Shown here: positions 53,047 to 62,383 of the stretch, piece by piece
Layout: the number at the start of each line of letters is the position of its first letter
Position numbering within the stretch: position 1 is the stretch's first letter
Origin: Candidatus Gastranaerophilales bacterium
GTDB lineage: Bacteria; Cyanobacteriota; Vampirovibrionia; Gastranaerophilales; Gastranaerophilaceae
Direction of reading: 5' to 3'
Assembly (NCBI GenBank): GCA_944322945.1
Contig: CALUQN010000001.1
Coordinates: 1-64,000, forward strand
DNA: 64,000 nt
Notes under the pieces: model-generated
Told to the model about the DNA's origin: nothing
The model's database searches: none
The model's input: the letters and a program-made list of their open reading frames with translations, nothing else
Translations under genes and position numbers: made by a program

Positions 53047-53526
53047 ATGAAACACGATTTAATAATTAGAGAACCTGACCTGTATTTTGACAGTATTCAC
53101 CAGGAATTAAATAATTTTCTGAGAGACACGCTGCTTATCAATTCATTTGCAAACCCGCTGAACCTGAAGAAAAAATCAACTTGGCGTCCTGCTGTAGAAA
53201 TTAAGCAAAATGACGCAAACTATAAAATAAAAGTCCAGCTGCCAGGAGTATTAAAAGATAACATTGACATTGAACTGGACAACGATTTTATGACAATAAC
53301 AGCGGAAATAGAAGAAGAAAAAGAAGAAAAACAACAAGGCGAAAAAAATGAACGCTTTCACACAAGCGAATTTCGCTACGGGAAATACCAGAGAACAATT
53401 TCTTTTGATACACCTGTTAAAACTGATGAAGCAAGTGCCAGATACCAAAACGGCGTTTTATCTATAACAGTACCGAAACAAAATCCGTCCAATAAAGCAC
53501 CTCAAAAATTAACCATAACAGACTAG
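53047..53526 (+). CDS. Hsp20/alpha-crystallin small heat shock protein
   Basis: A 159-residue protein with the alpha-crystallin domain: WRPAVEIKQNDANYKIKVQLPG at ~51-72, FMTITAEIEEEKEEK, FRYGKYQRTISFDTPVKTDEA and YQNGVLSITVPK. It is an ATP-independent holdase that binds unfolding proteins. 'aaaggagc' precedes the ATG. The charged Glu/Lys loop (EEEKEEKQQGEK) is normal. It has two palindromes upstream and a structured region downstream. Confidence 0.93.
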   Translation: MKHDLIIREPDLYFDSIHQELNNFLRDTLLINSFANPLNLKKKSTWRPAVEIKQNDANYKIKVQLPGVLKDNIDIELDNDFMTITAEIEEEKEEKQQGEKNERFHTSEFRYGKYQRTISFDTPVKTDEASARYQNGVLSITVPKQNPSNKAPQKLTITD

Positions 53527-53673
53527 GAACCATCCGTCGCAGTTCTCCCGCGACTGTGCGGGCGTGCAAAACAAGGCGATGTGTTCCGTTACTTGACTGC
53601 TGACGGGGCAGCACGATTACCTGTCTTAAACTTGCAGTCAAAAGAAGGAGGCGTTGTAATGACGCCTCTTTTT
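53526..53673 (+). ncRNA. Candidate structured RNA / 3' UTR ending in a terminator
   Basis: The stretch after hsp20 is much more GC-rich than its surroundings and folds well on paper. GGAAC (53526) pairs with GTTCC (53583), enclosing GTCGC/GCGAC; TTGACTGC (53593-53600) pairs with GCAGTCAA (53634-53641), and inside it GACGGG (53602) pairs with CCTGTC (53620). It ends with a strong terminator. It contains no usable frame and matches no RNA family I can name. It may be an independent RNA or the hsp20 3' UTR. Confidence 0.45.
53648..53673 (+). terminator. Intrinsic terminator after hsp20
   Basis: GAGGCGT-N7-ACGCCTC followed by five T residues. Confidence 0.88.
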
Positions 53674-53948
53674 ACTGTCAATTACTTATACCTTGAATAA
53701 CGCTTTGCATAATACTCCTTTGTTTATTGCAGATAAAATATTTACCTTATTATGTAGAATTTTTATAGCATAAGTGATGTAATAATATCACTTTTATTTA
53801 TTTTTCGCACTAACTAATCACCCTGAAGATTTGGGGACAAATCTCCTGAACAAATTTCCAGAATTGACCAAACAGAAGCACCAGCCATAAACGTTTTATC
53901 CTTTAAAAGATTGATTACTTTTGAGCCTCAGTGCGGTATGCTTTGGCT
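53674..53948. other. AT-rich spacer before GT2 pair
   Basis: No gene seen. -10-like TATGCT (53937-53942) stands 6 bases before the ATG at 53949 of the glycosyltransferase, which lacks a ribosome binding site. Confidence 0.45.
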
Positions 53949-54926
53949 ATGGCTGAAGTTTCTATTATTGTTCCCGTTTACAACGTCGAGAAATATCTTT
54001 CTTTTTGTCTTGATTCTATTATTAATCAGACTTTTAAAGATATTGAAATTCTCTGCGTAAATGACGGCTCAACAGACAATTCGCCAACAATTCTTGAGCA
54101 TTATGCAAATTTTGATAAACGTATCAAAATTATCAACAAACCAAACGGCGGGCTCTCTTCTGCGCGTAATGCGGGAATAGACGAGGCTTCCGGGAAATAT
54201 ATAGCCTTTGTGGATTCTGATGATTTTGTTTCACATTTTTTTCTTGAAAAAACACTCGGGTTGCTAAAAAAATACAATGCTGATTTTGTTTCGTTTATGT
54301 TTTCATCAGTTGTCGGGAATAATCTAAAGATGTACGGACACAATGTGACGTTTGATAAGCTATTAACAGAAAAAGCACTTACGGAAAAACAACTTCCCGG
54401 AGATTTTTATACAAAAATCCACCCGACTGCCTGGTGCAAACTATATTCAGCAGATTTAATCCGGAGAAATAACCTTAAATTTACTGAAGGCATTGTATTT
54501 GAAGATTTGCCGTTTGCTGCGGAGATTTTTTTCCTCGCTAAAAAAATGGTTTTTACGAACCTTGCACCGTACTATTACCGCGTAGATAGACAAGGTTCTA
54601 TTATGGCGAAAAAAGATGAAAAAATGCTTGATTTTGTAAAAAGTATAAACGCCGTTGACGCCGTGTTTGAAAAATATCACAGATTTGAAAAATACAAAAA
54701 TTCAATGCTTATATATAAGCTACAGCTTGCTGTCTATTGTTTTACGACTATTAATGAGGCTTACCGGGAAAAATTCTTCTATACGCTGAAAGATTATTTT
54801 TCAAAATTCGATTTCAGAGAATACAACCGAAAACAGCTTGAAAAAGATAAAAACTATAAAATAATATCGCTTATATTAAGCTGTAACTACGCTTCTTTTT
54901 GTAAGGCGGTGAAAAATTATGCTTAA
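53949..54926 (+). CDS. GT2 glycosyltransferase (A-type), second pair
   Basis: A 325-residue GT-A enzyme starting MAEVSIIVPVYNVEKYL at ATG 53949; a GTG at 53931 would overlap the putative -10 box. CVNDGSTDNSPTIL, LSSARNAGIDEASGKYIAFVDSDDF (DxD) and a C-terminal EGIVFEDLPFAAEIF. It is paralogous to 43416-44390, and both are followed with 8-base overlap by a B-type partner. Confidence 0.9.
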   Translation: MAEVSIIVPVYNVEKYLSFCLDSIINQTFKDIEILCVNDGSTDNSPTILEHYANFDKRIKIINKPNGGLSSARNAGIDEASGKYIAFVDSDDFVSHFFLEKTLGLLKKYNADFVSFMFSSVVGNNLKMYGHNVTFDKLLTEKALTEKQLPGDFYTKIHPTAWCKLYSADLIRRNNLKFTEGIVFEDLPFAAEIFFLAKKMVFTNLAPYYYRVDRQGSIMAKKDEKMLDFVKSINAVDAVFEKYHRFEKYKNSMLIYKLQLAVYCFTTINEAYREKFFYTLKDYFSKFDFREYNRKQLEKDKNYKIISLILSCNYASFCKAVKNYA

Positions 54927-55956
54927 ATATCCGAAAATTTCAGTAATAATACCTGTCTACAACGCGGAAAAGTTTCTTTCCCGCTGTCTTGATTCAGTTA
55001 TTAACCAAACCCACGAAAATCTTGAAATAATTTGTGTTAATGATGAATCAACCGACGGTTCACTTGAAATTTTGCAGGAATATGCAGCCAAAGACTCCCG
55101 CGTTATCATAGAAAATCAGAAAAATCAGGGGGCGCCGGTTGCCAGAAACCGAGGAATAGAAATCGCAACAGGCGAATATATACATTTTGTCGATGCGGAT
55201 GACTGGCTTAATCTTACTCTCTACAGTGACTTTGCCTCTGTTTTACGCGGCGGCATGCTTGATATTTTTGTTTTTAATGCTCAACTTTATTTTGAACAAG
55301 CAGAAACTATAGAGCCTAAATATACCTTCTTAATTGATGTCTGGGATAACTGGCAGGACGTAAATCAGGTTCTGACATTTGATGACTGCAATAACCCGTT
55401 CTGCTCCGGGCTTGCGATTTGGAATAAAATTTACAGAACTGATTTTTTGAGAATTAAAAAGCTCAAATATCTGCCCTATCCGCCTTTTGAAGATTTTCTA
55501 TTCTGCCTGCAGGCATTTATGCACGCTGAAACCATAAAAGTTACGCCTGAATCATATTACATCTACAATCAGACAAATGTTGGCTCTCTGACTAAAAATT
55601 ACAACCGAAACATATTTAATATCTTCAATGTAATTGAAGATTTGCAGAAAACCATTGATGAACTTCATATGCGTAACGCTTTTAAATACGCGTTCTTCCA
55701 GTATAAATACGAACAATTAACAGCCTTGTTCGATAAAACTGCCTGGAAATATAAGAAAGACTACTATGACCGTATGAAATCACTTATCTTTGACGGCACA
55801 TTGGAGACTTTAAATCCAGCTATCTGCGAAAAGTTAAAGAATTTTAATCTTCTGTCCGTAATAAAAAGCCGTGACTGGTTCGGGTATCAGATGTATTTGT
55901 GGCTGAATTTTAATCTTAAAATGAAAGATTTAAAATCTCATCTGTTTAAAGGATAA
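54919..55956 (+). CDS. GT2 glycosyltransferase (B-type), second pair
   Basis: A 345-residue GT-A enzyme: ISVIIPVYNAEKFLSRCLDS, CVNDESTDGSLEIL (the usual DGST is DEST), VARNRGIEIATGEYIHFVDADDW. It shares long stretches with 42440-43423, such as VLTFDDCNNPFCSGLAIWNK against its counterpart. It begins 8 bases before the A-type stop. Sugar and acceptor unknown. Confidence 0.92.
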   Translation: MLKYPKISVIIPVYNAEKFLSRCLDSVINQTHENLEIICVNDESTDGSLEILQEYAAKDSRVIIENQKNQGAPVARNRGIEIATGEYIHFVDADDWLNLTLYSDFASVLRGGMLDIFVFNAQLYFEQAETIEPKYTFLIDVWDNWQDVNQVLTFDDCNNPFCSGLAIWNKIYRTDFLRIKKLKYLPYPPFEDFLFCLQAFMHAETIKVTPESYYIYNQTNVGSLTKNYNRNIFNIFNVIEDLQKTIDELHMRNAFKYAFFQYKYEQLTALFDKTAWKYKKDYYDRMKSLIFDGTLETLNPAICEKLKNFNLLSVIKSRDWFGYQMYLWLNFNLKMKDLKSHLFKG

Positions 55957-56238
55957 AATAAGTTTGGCAATCGTTTATTCTATATATATAAAATAATATT
56001 TTACGATTTGTTAAGAAAATGGCATGTAAAAATTATGCAAAAAGTCTAATATTACAAATTGTAACTGTATTATTAAGAAAAGTTAATCAGCCTGAAATCA
56101 TGGCAGACTCATGGTTTTCAGGGATAATGAGAGGAGGCAGTTAGCAAATAAATAAAATAGTTGTCTGCTCATGACAGTTAGAGTAAAATTAAAATATGCT
56201 CAATTTCAGAGCAGTTTCTTGTAGGGGTGAGAAATTAG
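55957..56238. promoter_or_regulatory. Long 5' leader region of the yggS-sepF operon
   Basis: About 280 AT-rich bases. A hairpin CCTGAAA...TTTTCAGG (56090-56121) with an internal 'atcatggcagactcat' and a nearby 'ggcag...ctgctcatgac' suggest RNA structure. 'aggggtga' is the ribosome binding site of yggS. No gene. Confidence 0.35.
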
Positions 56239-56904
56239 ATGCAAGAAGAACAAATACGTAAAAATTTTTTGCAAATACAAGAAGATATTGCACCTTATAG
56301 ATTGAATATCATTGCAGTGACAAAATATTTTGACGAAAGTGCTATGGAAGCTGCGTACCGTGCCGGACTTAGAGATTTCGGCGAATCGCGGGCGGTTGAA
56401 GCCATTGAAAAAATCCAAAGGCTCCCTGATGAAGTCAGAAAAAATTCAAAATTTCACTTTATCGGACATCTCCAGACAAATAAAGTCAAAAAGGTGGTTG
56501 GAACTTTTGATTTAATTCACTCGGTAGATTCATACAAGCTTGCGGAAGTTATTTCCGAGGAAGCTTTAAAGCACGGCAAAGTTCAGGATATACTTTTGCA
56601 GCTGAATAACGCCGGAGAAGTCCAAAAGTCCGGTTATTCCAAAGAAAATCTTTTTTCTGATTTTCCTAAGATAACGGCACTAAAAGGCGTGAAGGTTAAA
56701 GGATTGATGAACATGGCGCCTCTCGGTGCTGATGAGAAAACTCTTGAAAACCTCTTTACGGATGTTATAGCAGTGAGAGACGAACTTCAAAATAAATTTA
56801 ACGGTGAAATGAAAGAAATTTCTATGGGGATGAGCCAGGATTATAAAATAGCAGCCCGCTGCGGCTCTACAATGCTAAGAATAGGTAGAAAATTATTTGA
56901 GTAA
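56239..56904 (+). CDS. yggS: PLP homeostasis protein (YggS/PROSC family)
   Basis: A 221-residue single-domain PLP-binding protein: IIAVTKYFDES (PLP lysine), DFGESRAVEA (GEnR-like), FHFIGHLQTNKVKKV, VKGLMNMAP, and SMGMSQDYKIAARCGSTMLRIG (phosphate-binding end). It keeps free PLP levels balanced. It stands 24 bases before sepF, an arrangement common in Cyanobacteria and Firmicutes. Confidence 0.95.
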   Translation: MQEEQIRKNFLQIQEDIAPYRLNIIAVTKYFDESAMEAAYRAGLRDFGESRAVEAIEKIQRLPDEVRKNSKFHFIGHLQTNKVKKVVGTFDLIHSVDSYKLAEVISEEALKHGKVQDILLQLNNAGEVQKSGYSKENLFSDFPKITALKGVKVKGLMNMAPLGADEKTLENLFTDVIAVRDELQNKFNGEMKEISMGMSQDYKIAARCGSTMLRIGRKLFE

Positions 56905-56928
56905 AGTTAATTAACGGAGGATAAATCG

Positions 56929-57429
56929 GTGGCAGTAGTAACAGACAAAATTAAATCAGTAGTTGATTTTTTAGTAAAAGGGTTTGAACCCAGAGAAACT
57001 ATATTTGATGAAATGGCAGACGAAATGAATGAAGAATATCCTGTTCAGGATAATCTTGCTATTGATCCTGCTTATTCATACCAGTCAAAAATTGAAAAAA
57101 CAAATGACTTAAAAGTTGTAAATCATCCGAATTACAGAGGTTATGAAGTTATGGTCATGGAACCTCGTTCGTTTGATGATGCTGCCCACATTGTTCAAAA
57201 TCTTAAAGACAGAAAGACAGTAGTTCTTAACCTCCATCTGTTAGATAAAGAACAATCCCAAAGAACCATCGACTTTGTCTGCGGTGCAGCTCACGCACTC
57301 TGCGGCAAACCGCAAAAAGTCGGCGATTTGGTATTTGTATTTACTCCGAGCAATGTAACTTTGTCTGTTGAAGTTAATGCTAATCAAAATAAATTTAACG
57401 ATTCATTGTGGAGAGGTCCTCTGCAATAG
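56929..57429 (+). CDS. sepF: Cell division protein SepF
   Basis: A 166-residue protein with an N-terminal lead (VVDFLVKGFEPRE, probably an amphipathic membrane-binding helix) and the SepF core: VMVMEPRSFDDAAHIVQNLKD, KTVVLNLHLLDKEQSQRTIDF, VGDLVFVFTPSNVTL. It bundles FtsZ filaments and tethers them to the membrane. It starts with GTG after 'aacggagg'. A terminator follows. Confidence 0.95.
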   Translation: MAVVTDKIKSVVDFLVKGFEPRETIFDEMADEMNEEYPVQDNLAIDPAYSYQSKIEKTNDLKVVNHPNYRGYEVMVMEPRSFDDAAHIVQNLKDRKTVVLNLHLLDKEQSQRTIDFVCGAAHALCGKPQKVGDLVFVFTPSNVTLSVEVNANQNKFNDSLWRGPLQ

Positions 57430-57466
57430 GTCTATCGGGACTAGATAAGAAGAGATAGTTGTATAA

Positions 57467-57494
57467 AAAAGGGAATGATTTTTCATTCCCTTTT
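57467..57494 (+). terminator. Intrinsic terminator of yggS-sepF
   Basis: Twelve-base perfect stem AAAAGGGAATGA / TCATTCCCTTTT with T-rich tail. Confidence 0.9.
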
Positions 57495-57601
57495 CTTTTG
57501 TTTTGTAAAATATTGTAAAAATTAATTTCTGTATCTAACAAAAAAAATTTTTGTTGTAATTTAATAAAATAAATCAAATCAAATTACGAAAGGGGTATTA
57601 A

Positions 57602-58858
57602 ATGAGGGTTCAAAGTGTTACATTAAACAATTACGGAGTTAAAAGTTTAAATAATAAGACTAAAAATAAGGTGCAGTCAAACCCGCAATTCAAGGGCTAT
57701 GAGCTGGATTATAAAGCCGGATTTAATAATATCAGTCATACATATTGTACATTGTATAAAGACGGTAAATTACTGCTAAGCGGAGACGGCGGACTGTACA
57801 ACCACGACTACAGGTCAGCAGTAAACAATGCCGTATATGAGCTTCATCCGGAAGGTTACGGCGTCAAAATAATACCCAGAAATATAAATAATAATACCGG
57901 AAAAATTTATATAGCATCACCTGATGAAGAAATTCCCGAAGAAATGCAGAAAAAGTATGATTTTATAGTGTATGATTCTATGCCACCTATGGTGACGCTG
58001 AAAGATTTAGATCACAAATTCCACGCAATATACGGCGATAGCGACAATTACAGCGAAAAAATAACAAGACTGATTAATTTCCACAACAGAATGTATCAAA
58101 ATGATACTGAAGAAGAGTATAAATGGTGGACAAAGTACAATGAAGATAAATTTGCGTACAACAATTCCGTAAAATACCGGGACATGTACGCCTTAAAGAT
58201 ACAAAGAGGCGATAAAACACCGCGTACAGCGCATGATTACAATACGGCAGAATATTTTGTGAGCGAAAACGGACAAAAATTAGTAATATCAAGTGCACAA
58301 AACGATAAATATTCCGCAAAATCTACTTTAACCAGAGAAAAATTGAATTTTTTATACAAGCTTGAAGACTTAATGAACAGGGCAAATCCTATTCTGGACA
58401 AGAGAGATATTGCAGCGCGCAAGCTGGCTGCCATAAACGCGTGTATAGAAGGTGCAGAGTGTGGTATGGCAGCTGCTGACTTCAAAATCAAAAGTAAATT
58501 CCTTTTAAAAACAGCCAAAGAAGAACAATTGAAGCTTATGGAAGAAACTCTGGATAATTTTGAAAAACAAAATTACATGTCAACTGACCCGCATTATCGA
58601 CGCGATTACAGCTACGCGACATCAAAGCTTGAATCTTTAGTAAACAAAGATGAGATGTTAGAATTAAAAAAAGAAATAGAGAAGTACAAAGAGGAAATAA
58701 GGGGGTACAAAGCGGAAAAATCTTCTTGCGAACGCACTATCAATAAGAATGCCCCGTTACTGGCACAAGAAAAAGAAAAAGTTCAGGCTCTGATAGATGA
58801 GGCTGAACCTATTTATCAGGAGCTGAAAGCGTACTACGAAGCTAACAATCCTTTTTAA
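57602..58858 (+). CDS. Hypothetical protein with NPQFKG motif and C-terminal coiled coil
   Basis: A 418-residue protein. Its N-terminus (VQSNPQFKGYEL, residues ~25-36) resembles the INPVSFKS start of the 40965 protein. The middle has a domain of unknown kind; DEMLELKKEIEKYKEEIR to AEKSSCERTINKN form a coiled coil. There is no signal peptide and no membrane span. 'cgaaaggggt' precedes the ATG. It sits between division genes but on its own terminator-bounded unit. Function unknown. Confidence 0.82.
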   Translation: MRVQSVTLNNYGVKSLNNKTKNKVQSNPQFKGYELDYKAGFNNISHTYCTLYKDGKLLLSGDGGLYNHDYRSAVNNAVYELHPEGYGVKIIPRNINNNTGKIYIASPDEEIPEEMQKKYDFIVYDSMPPMVTLKDLDHKFHAIYGDSDNYSEKITRLINFHNRMYQNDTEEEYKWWTKYNEDKFAYNNSVKYRDMYALKIQRGDKTPRTAHDYNTAEYFVSENGQKLVISSAQNDKYSAKSTLTREKLNFLYKLEDLMNRANPILDKRDIAARKLAAINACIEGAECGMAAADFKIKSKFLLKTAKEEQLKLMEETLDNFEKQNYMSTDPHYRRDYSYATSKLESLVNKDEMLELKKEIEKYKEEIRGYKAEKSSCERTINKNAPLLAQEKEKVQALIDEAEPIYQELKAYYEANNPF

Positions 58859-58923
58859 AATTAACATAATTAAAATAAACGTTATGGACTTATTATCAAT
58901 TTGATATAAGTCCATAATTGTGC

Positions 58924-58929
58924 TATATC
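58924..58929 (+). promoter_or_regulatory. -10-like box, probable leaderless start of nadK
   Basis: TATATC 6 bases before the nadK ATG (58936), with no Shine-Dalgarno. Confidence 0.45.
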
Positions 58930-58935
58930 TAATTT

Positions 58936-59730
58936 ATGAAAAAATTTGCAATTGCATACAACAAAAATATAGAGCACTCAACAGAGGCAATGACCGAGTT
59001 GAAGTTTGTCCTTGAGCAGAACAACATTCAGCCGGAACTGCTTGATATAGATAACTTAAAAGAGGGATATCATTTTGTGTTTGTCATAGGGGGCGACGGC
59101 ACAATCCTGAAATCAGCACGCTTTTATGCCAAGTATTCAACCCCCATATTCGGCATAAACCTTGGCAGACTCGGATTTTTGTCACAATGTGCAAGAAGTG
59201 ATATAAAAGCCTCAGTAGAAAAAATTTTGAAAAAGAAATACCGGATTGAAGAGCGGATTATGCTCCAGAGCGGAGACAAGCTGGCATTGAATGATTTTGT
59301 TGTAAAAGGCTCGTCAACCGGCAGAACTTCCAAATTTTCACTGAAAATTAATGATAAACTTGTCTGTGATTATCTGGCGGACGGAATTATTATTACAACC
59401 CCGACAGGCTCTACAGCTTACGGTTTGTCTGCCGGCGGGCCGGTTATAGCGCCGGCATTGAACGCTTTTGTTATCGTTCCAATATGCCCGCACACTCTGA
59501 CAGCACGCCCGATTGTTATCCCTGATAATGAAAAGATTACAATATCAGCTGGAAATCCTGACTTACACTATGTCGCATCAACTGACGGACAGGAATTTTA
59601 TGAGTTCAAATCGGAAATTGATATAAGAAAATCCGACTACACTGCAAAATTGGCACTTTTAGACGGGGTTGAATTTTATTCGGTATTGAAAGATAAATTG
59701 CACTGGGGCACTTCTCCAGCGAATATTTAA
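58936..59730 (+). CDS. nadK: NAD kinase
   Basis: A 264-residue enzyme phosphorylating NAD to NADP. FVIGGDGTILKSARFY has the GGDGT motif, followed by IFGINLGRLGFLS, the LADGIIITTPTGSTAYGLSAGGPV catalytic segment and CPHTLTARPIVIP. It is slightly short but complete. It has no neighbour in operon contact. Confidence 0.95.
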   Translation: MKKFAIAYNKNIEHSTEAMTELKFVLEQNNIQPELLDIDNLKEGYHFVFVIGGDGTILKSARFYAKYSTPIFGINLGRLGFLSQCARSDIKASVEKILKKKYRIEERIMLQSGDKLALNDFVVKGSSTGRTSKFSLKINDKLVCDYLADGIIITTPTGSTAYGLSAGGPVIAPALNAFVIVPICPHTLTARPIVIPDNEKITISAGNPDLHYVASTDGQEFYEFKSEIDIRKSDYTAKLALLDGVEFYSVLKDKLHWGTSPANI

Positions 59731-59934
59731 TCAAAATGGTTAAGAATTATGTATTTGATTTTAATCCCGTAAACATTGCGTTTTGGCTTAATTTTTGTTC
59801 ATAATTATACACAAATTATTGTACTTTTTTTCTATTTAAAATAGTATGATATTATATTATTAGTGTATTCATTGTTAAAATGAGTAATAAAGTAACTGAA
59901 GTCAAGTAATAATCAATATAAAGAGGTAAACATA
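59731..59934. promoter_or_regulatory. ftsZ upstream region
   Basis: 204 AT-rich bases with 'agtatgatattatattattag' (59842-59862), a likely -10 zone, and 'aaagaggta' as ribosome binding site 7-8 bases before the GTG. Confidence 0.45.
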
Positions 59935-61089
59935 GTGGAAAATTACGTATCAGATATCTTCGCTAGAAAAGAAGAACCATCAAATAACCAGACCCAAAGG
60001 ACTCCGATTAACCCTACCAAAATAAAAGTAATAGGTGTTGGCGGCGGCGGCGGAAACGCAGTAAACCGAATGATTAAAGCAGGTCTTTCAGGCGTAGAAT
60101 TCTGGTTAATGAACACAGATTTACAGGTTTTGGAATACGGACAAACAAAAAATAAAATCCAATTAGGTGCAAAATCAACAGCAGGGCTCGGTGCAGGCGG
60201 AGATCCATCAGTAGGTGAAAGAGCAGCAGAAGAAGCTCAGCAAGAAATAACCGAAGCAATAGACGGCGCAGATATGGTATTTATTACAGCCGGAATGGGC
60301 GGCGGTACAGGTACAGGCGCAGCTCCGGTTGTTGCAAAAATTGCTAAAGAATTAGGAATTTTGACAATTGCAGTTGTTACAAAACCGTTCTCCTGGGAAG
60401 GAAGAAAAAGACAAAATCAAGCTTGCCAGGGGTTAGAAAAATTAAGAGAAGCCGTTGATGCTGTAATCGTTATCCCTAACGACAAACTTCTTCAGGTTGT
60501 TGACAGACAGGTTACATTATCAGAATCATTCTCAATTGTTGATGAAGTTCTTCTCCGCGGTGTTCAAGGTATTTCAGACATCATCACGGTACCAGGGCTT
60601 ATCAACGTTGACTTTGCCGATGTTAAATGTGTTATGCAGTCATCAGGCTCCGCACTTATGGGTATCGGCCGCGGACAAGGTGAAGGCAGAGCTGTCAAAG
60701 CTGCTGAAATCGCTATTAACTCTAAATTACTTGAATCTTCAATTAACGGTGCATCCGGCGTAATCGTTAACATTACAGGCGGCCCTGATATGACATTGCA
60801 CGAAATCTCAGACGCTGCAAATATTATCCACGATGCAGTTCTTGATGATGCAACAGTTATTATCGGTACAGCCGTAAATGAAAATATTCAGGGTGAAATT
60901 CAAGTCACTGTTATTGCAACCGGTTTTGAACTGAAAAACAATCAGGAACCTGAACAAAAAACAGAAGTGAAACAGTTGAGTGCATCAGATTTCTTTGCAA
61001 ATTCATTCAATCAGCCAAAGAGACCGTCAATGCCCGAAATGTCACCTAGTTTTTCAAATATAGAAATCCCTGATTTCTTGAAAAAGTAA
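59935..61089 (+). CDS. ftsZ: Cell division GTPase FtsZ
   Basis: A 384-residue tubulin homologue. [25 protein letters not shown], and the GTP signature [18 protein letters not shown]. It ends with the conserved C-terminal tail EIPDFLKK, the SepF/FtsA contact site, after a ~40-residue disordered linker. It starts with GTG. It polymerises into the division ring; SepF at 56929 is the likely tether. Terminator follows. Confidence 0.98.
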   Translation: MENYVSDIFARKEEPSNNQTQRTPINPTKIKVIGVGGGGGNAVNRMIKAGLSGVEFWLMNTDLQVLEYGQTKNKIQLGAKSTAGLGAGGDPSVGERAAEEAQQEITEAIDGADMVFITAGMGGGTGTGAAPVVAKIAKELGILTIAVVTKPFSWEGRKRQNQACQGLEKLREAVDAVIVIPNDKLLQVVDRQVTLSESFSIVDEVLLRGVQGISDIITVPGLINVDFADVKCVMQSSGSALMGIGRGQGEGRAVKAAEIAINSKLLESSINGASGVIVNITGGPDMTLHEISDAANIIHDAVLDDATVIIGTAVNENIQGEIQVTVIATGFELKNNQEPEQKTEVKQLSASDFFANSFNQPKRPSMPEMSPSFSNIEIPDFLKK

Positions 61090-61113
61090 AAAACAGTAAG
61101 TATGAAAAAGATT

Positions 61114-61145
61114 AAAACACCGTCTAAAATAACAGACGGTGTTTT
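61114..61145 (+). terminator. Intrinsic terminator of ftsZ
   Basis: Twelve-base perfect stem AAAACACCGTCT / AGACGGTGTTTT with a T run. Confidence 0.92.
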
Positions 61146-61171
61146 TTAATTGAGAAAAAAATCCACATATT

Positions 61172-61630
61172 TTAATATTTCAAATAAGATTCGTTTTCTT
61201 TGGCAAATTCTATCTTTTGTGAACTTGCGATTTCTTTGAATTCTTTTCTGGAAATTGTTTTGAACTGATAAATTTTATTGAATTGGTCAACCCCTTCGCC
61301 CCAGCCGTCATTGAATGAACGTTTTTTAAGCTGCCATACGGATTTTATTATTGTTTTGTCATTACAGCCGACAATCATTGTGGCATCAACCCTGTCGTTT
61401 TTAAATGTTATACTTCTTGAAGGTGCATTTAGAAATATCACACCGTCACATTCACGGTCAGTTCCTTTTTGGAATAGTTTGACATCAGCGTGAATCATAT
61501 CCCGTCTGTTGTATGCCCCGTAGTAAACATCACCGTCTTCGGAAGTTATTTCTGTTGTAATATACTGGTTACAGCCGCTTGTGCTGACACATATAGCCAG
61601 CAGACCGGCAAGCATTAAAAATTTTTTCAT
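61172..61630 (-). CDS. Predicted lipoprotein of unknown function
   Basis: A 152-residue protein with signal sequence KKFLMLAGLLAICVSTSGC, whose STSGC is a lipobox (lipidated Cys19 or so). The mature part is beta-rich, with FLNAPSRSITFKNDRVD and two further Cys. Its start overlaps the upstream gene's stop by 4 bases, so the two are one operon. No family recognised. Confidence 0.8.
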   Translation of the reverse strand: MKKFLMLAGLLAICVSTSGCNQYITTEITSEDGDVYYGAYNRRDMIHADVKLFQKGTDRECDGVIFLNAPSRSITFKNDRVDATMIVGCNDKTIIKSVWQLKKRSFNDGWGEGVDQFNKIYQFKTISRKEFKEIASSQKIEFAKENESYLKY

Positions 61631-62244
61631 AATTCCTCTACTTTTGCATGAAGCTCGTACATTTCTTTTAAATCGTATGAAATATTAGTTAACACAATTT
61701 CTGTAATATCAATATCCTTTGGAACAAGAATTCTGACATTGTAAGTTTTATTTGGTTCAAATCTGATAGGCAGAGAGTTTTTGGCAAATAAATCCTGAGA
61801 TATTGAAACATTTGCTCTTACTGCTTTGTCAGTTGGCAGGTACATTCCGGCAAACACTGCTGCGGCAACAGGTGACCCGATAAAAAGCGTTACACCCGTT
61901 ATAACTCCTGAAATTACAGCTCCGGGAAGCGCTATTCCATAATATCTGCCCATATCTCTTTTTCTGGAATTTCTGTACTGATGACGTCTGGTATCTGAGG
62001 TTACATCATCCGCGTAGTCAGTGATAAAATTAACCTCTGTATCAGATGAGACCAAGACAGGCTTTGCATTTTTGTTAGTAATTTTCAGGTCATAAACATT
62101 GTAATGTTTTCTGACTGTTTTATGCTTGTATTCCTGCTGGTCGGTCGGAGTCATAACAGCTGAAACATTTGGAATTTCTTTAGCGAAAACCATACTATTC
62201 AAGCATAATACGCTCAACAATAACCCGCATAAAAATCTTTTCAT
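61627..62244 (-). CDS. Secreted/membrane-associated protein of unknown function
   Basis: A 205-residue protein with signal peptide KRFLCGLLLSVLCLNSMVFA. Residues ~100-140 contain a Gly/Val-rich hydrophobic stretch (IALPGAVISGVITGVTLFIG followed by PVAAAVFAGMYL) that could cross a membrane. The rest is beta-rich. First of a two-gene operon with the lipoprotein. Function unknown. Confidence 0.78.
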   Translation of the reverse strand: MKRFLCGLLLSVLCLNSMVFAKEIPNVSAVMTPTDQQEYKHKTVRKHYNVYDLKITNKNAKPVLVSSDTEVNFITDYADDVTSDTRRHQYRNSRKRDMGRYYGIALPGAVISGVITGVTLFIGSPVAAAVFAGMYLPTDKAVRANVSISQDLFAKNSLPIRFEPNKTYNVRILVPKDIDITEIVLTNISYDLKEMYELHAKVEEL

Positions 62245-62327
62245 TCACACCACCTATTTTTTACATATTATACCTGTAACGTTAAATTTAGTCAATTTAT
62301 ACTTTAGTATAGAATGCCACACATACA

Positions 62328-62357
62328 AAAATCCCGTCTCTGATGAGGCGGGATTTT
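62328..62357 (-). terminator. Intrinsic terminator of fba
   Basis: Stem AAAATCCCGTC / GGCGGGATTTT (one G-T pair) with a T run on the minus strand, 27 bases beyond the fba stop. Confidence 0.88.
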
Positions 62358-62383
62358 CAAGATTATTCTCGACAACAGGATAA

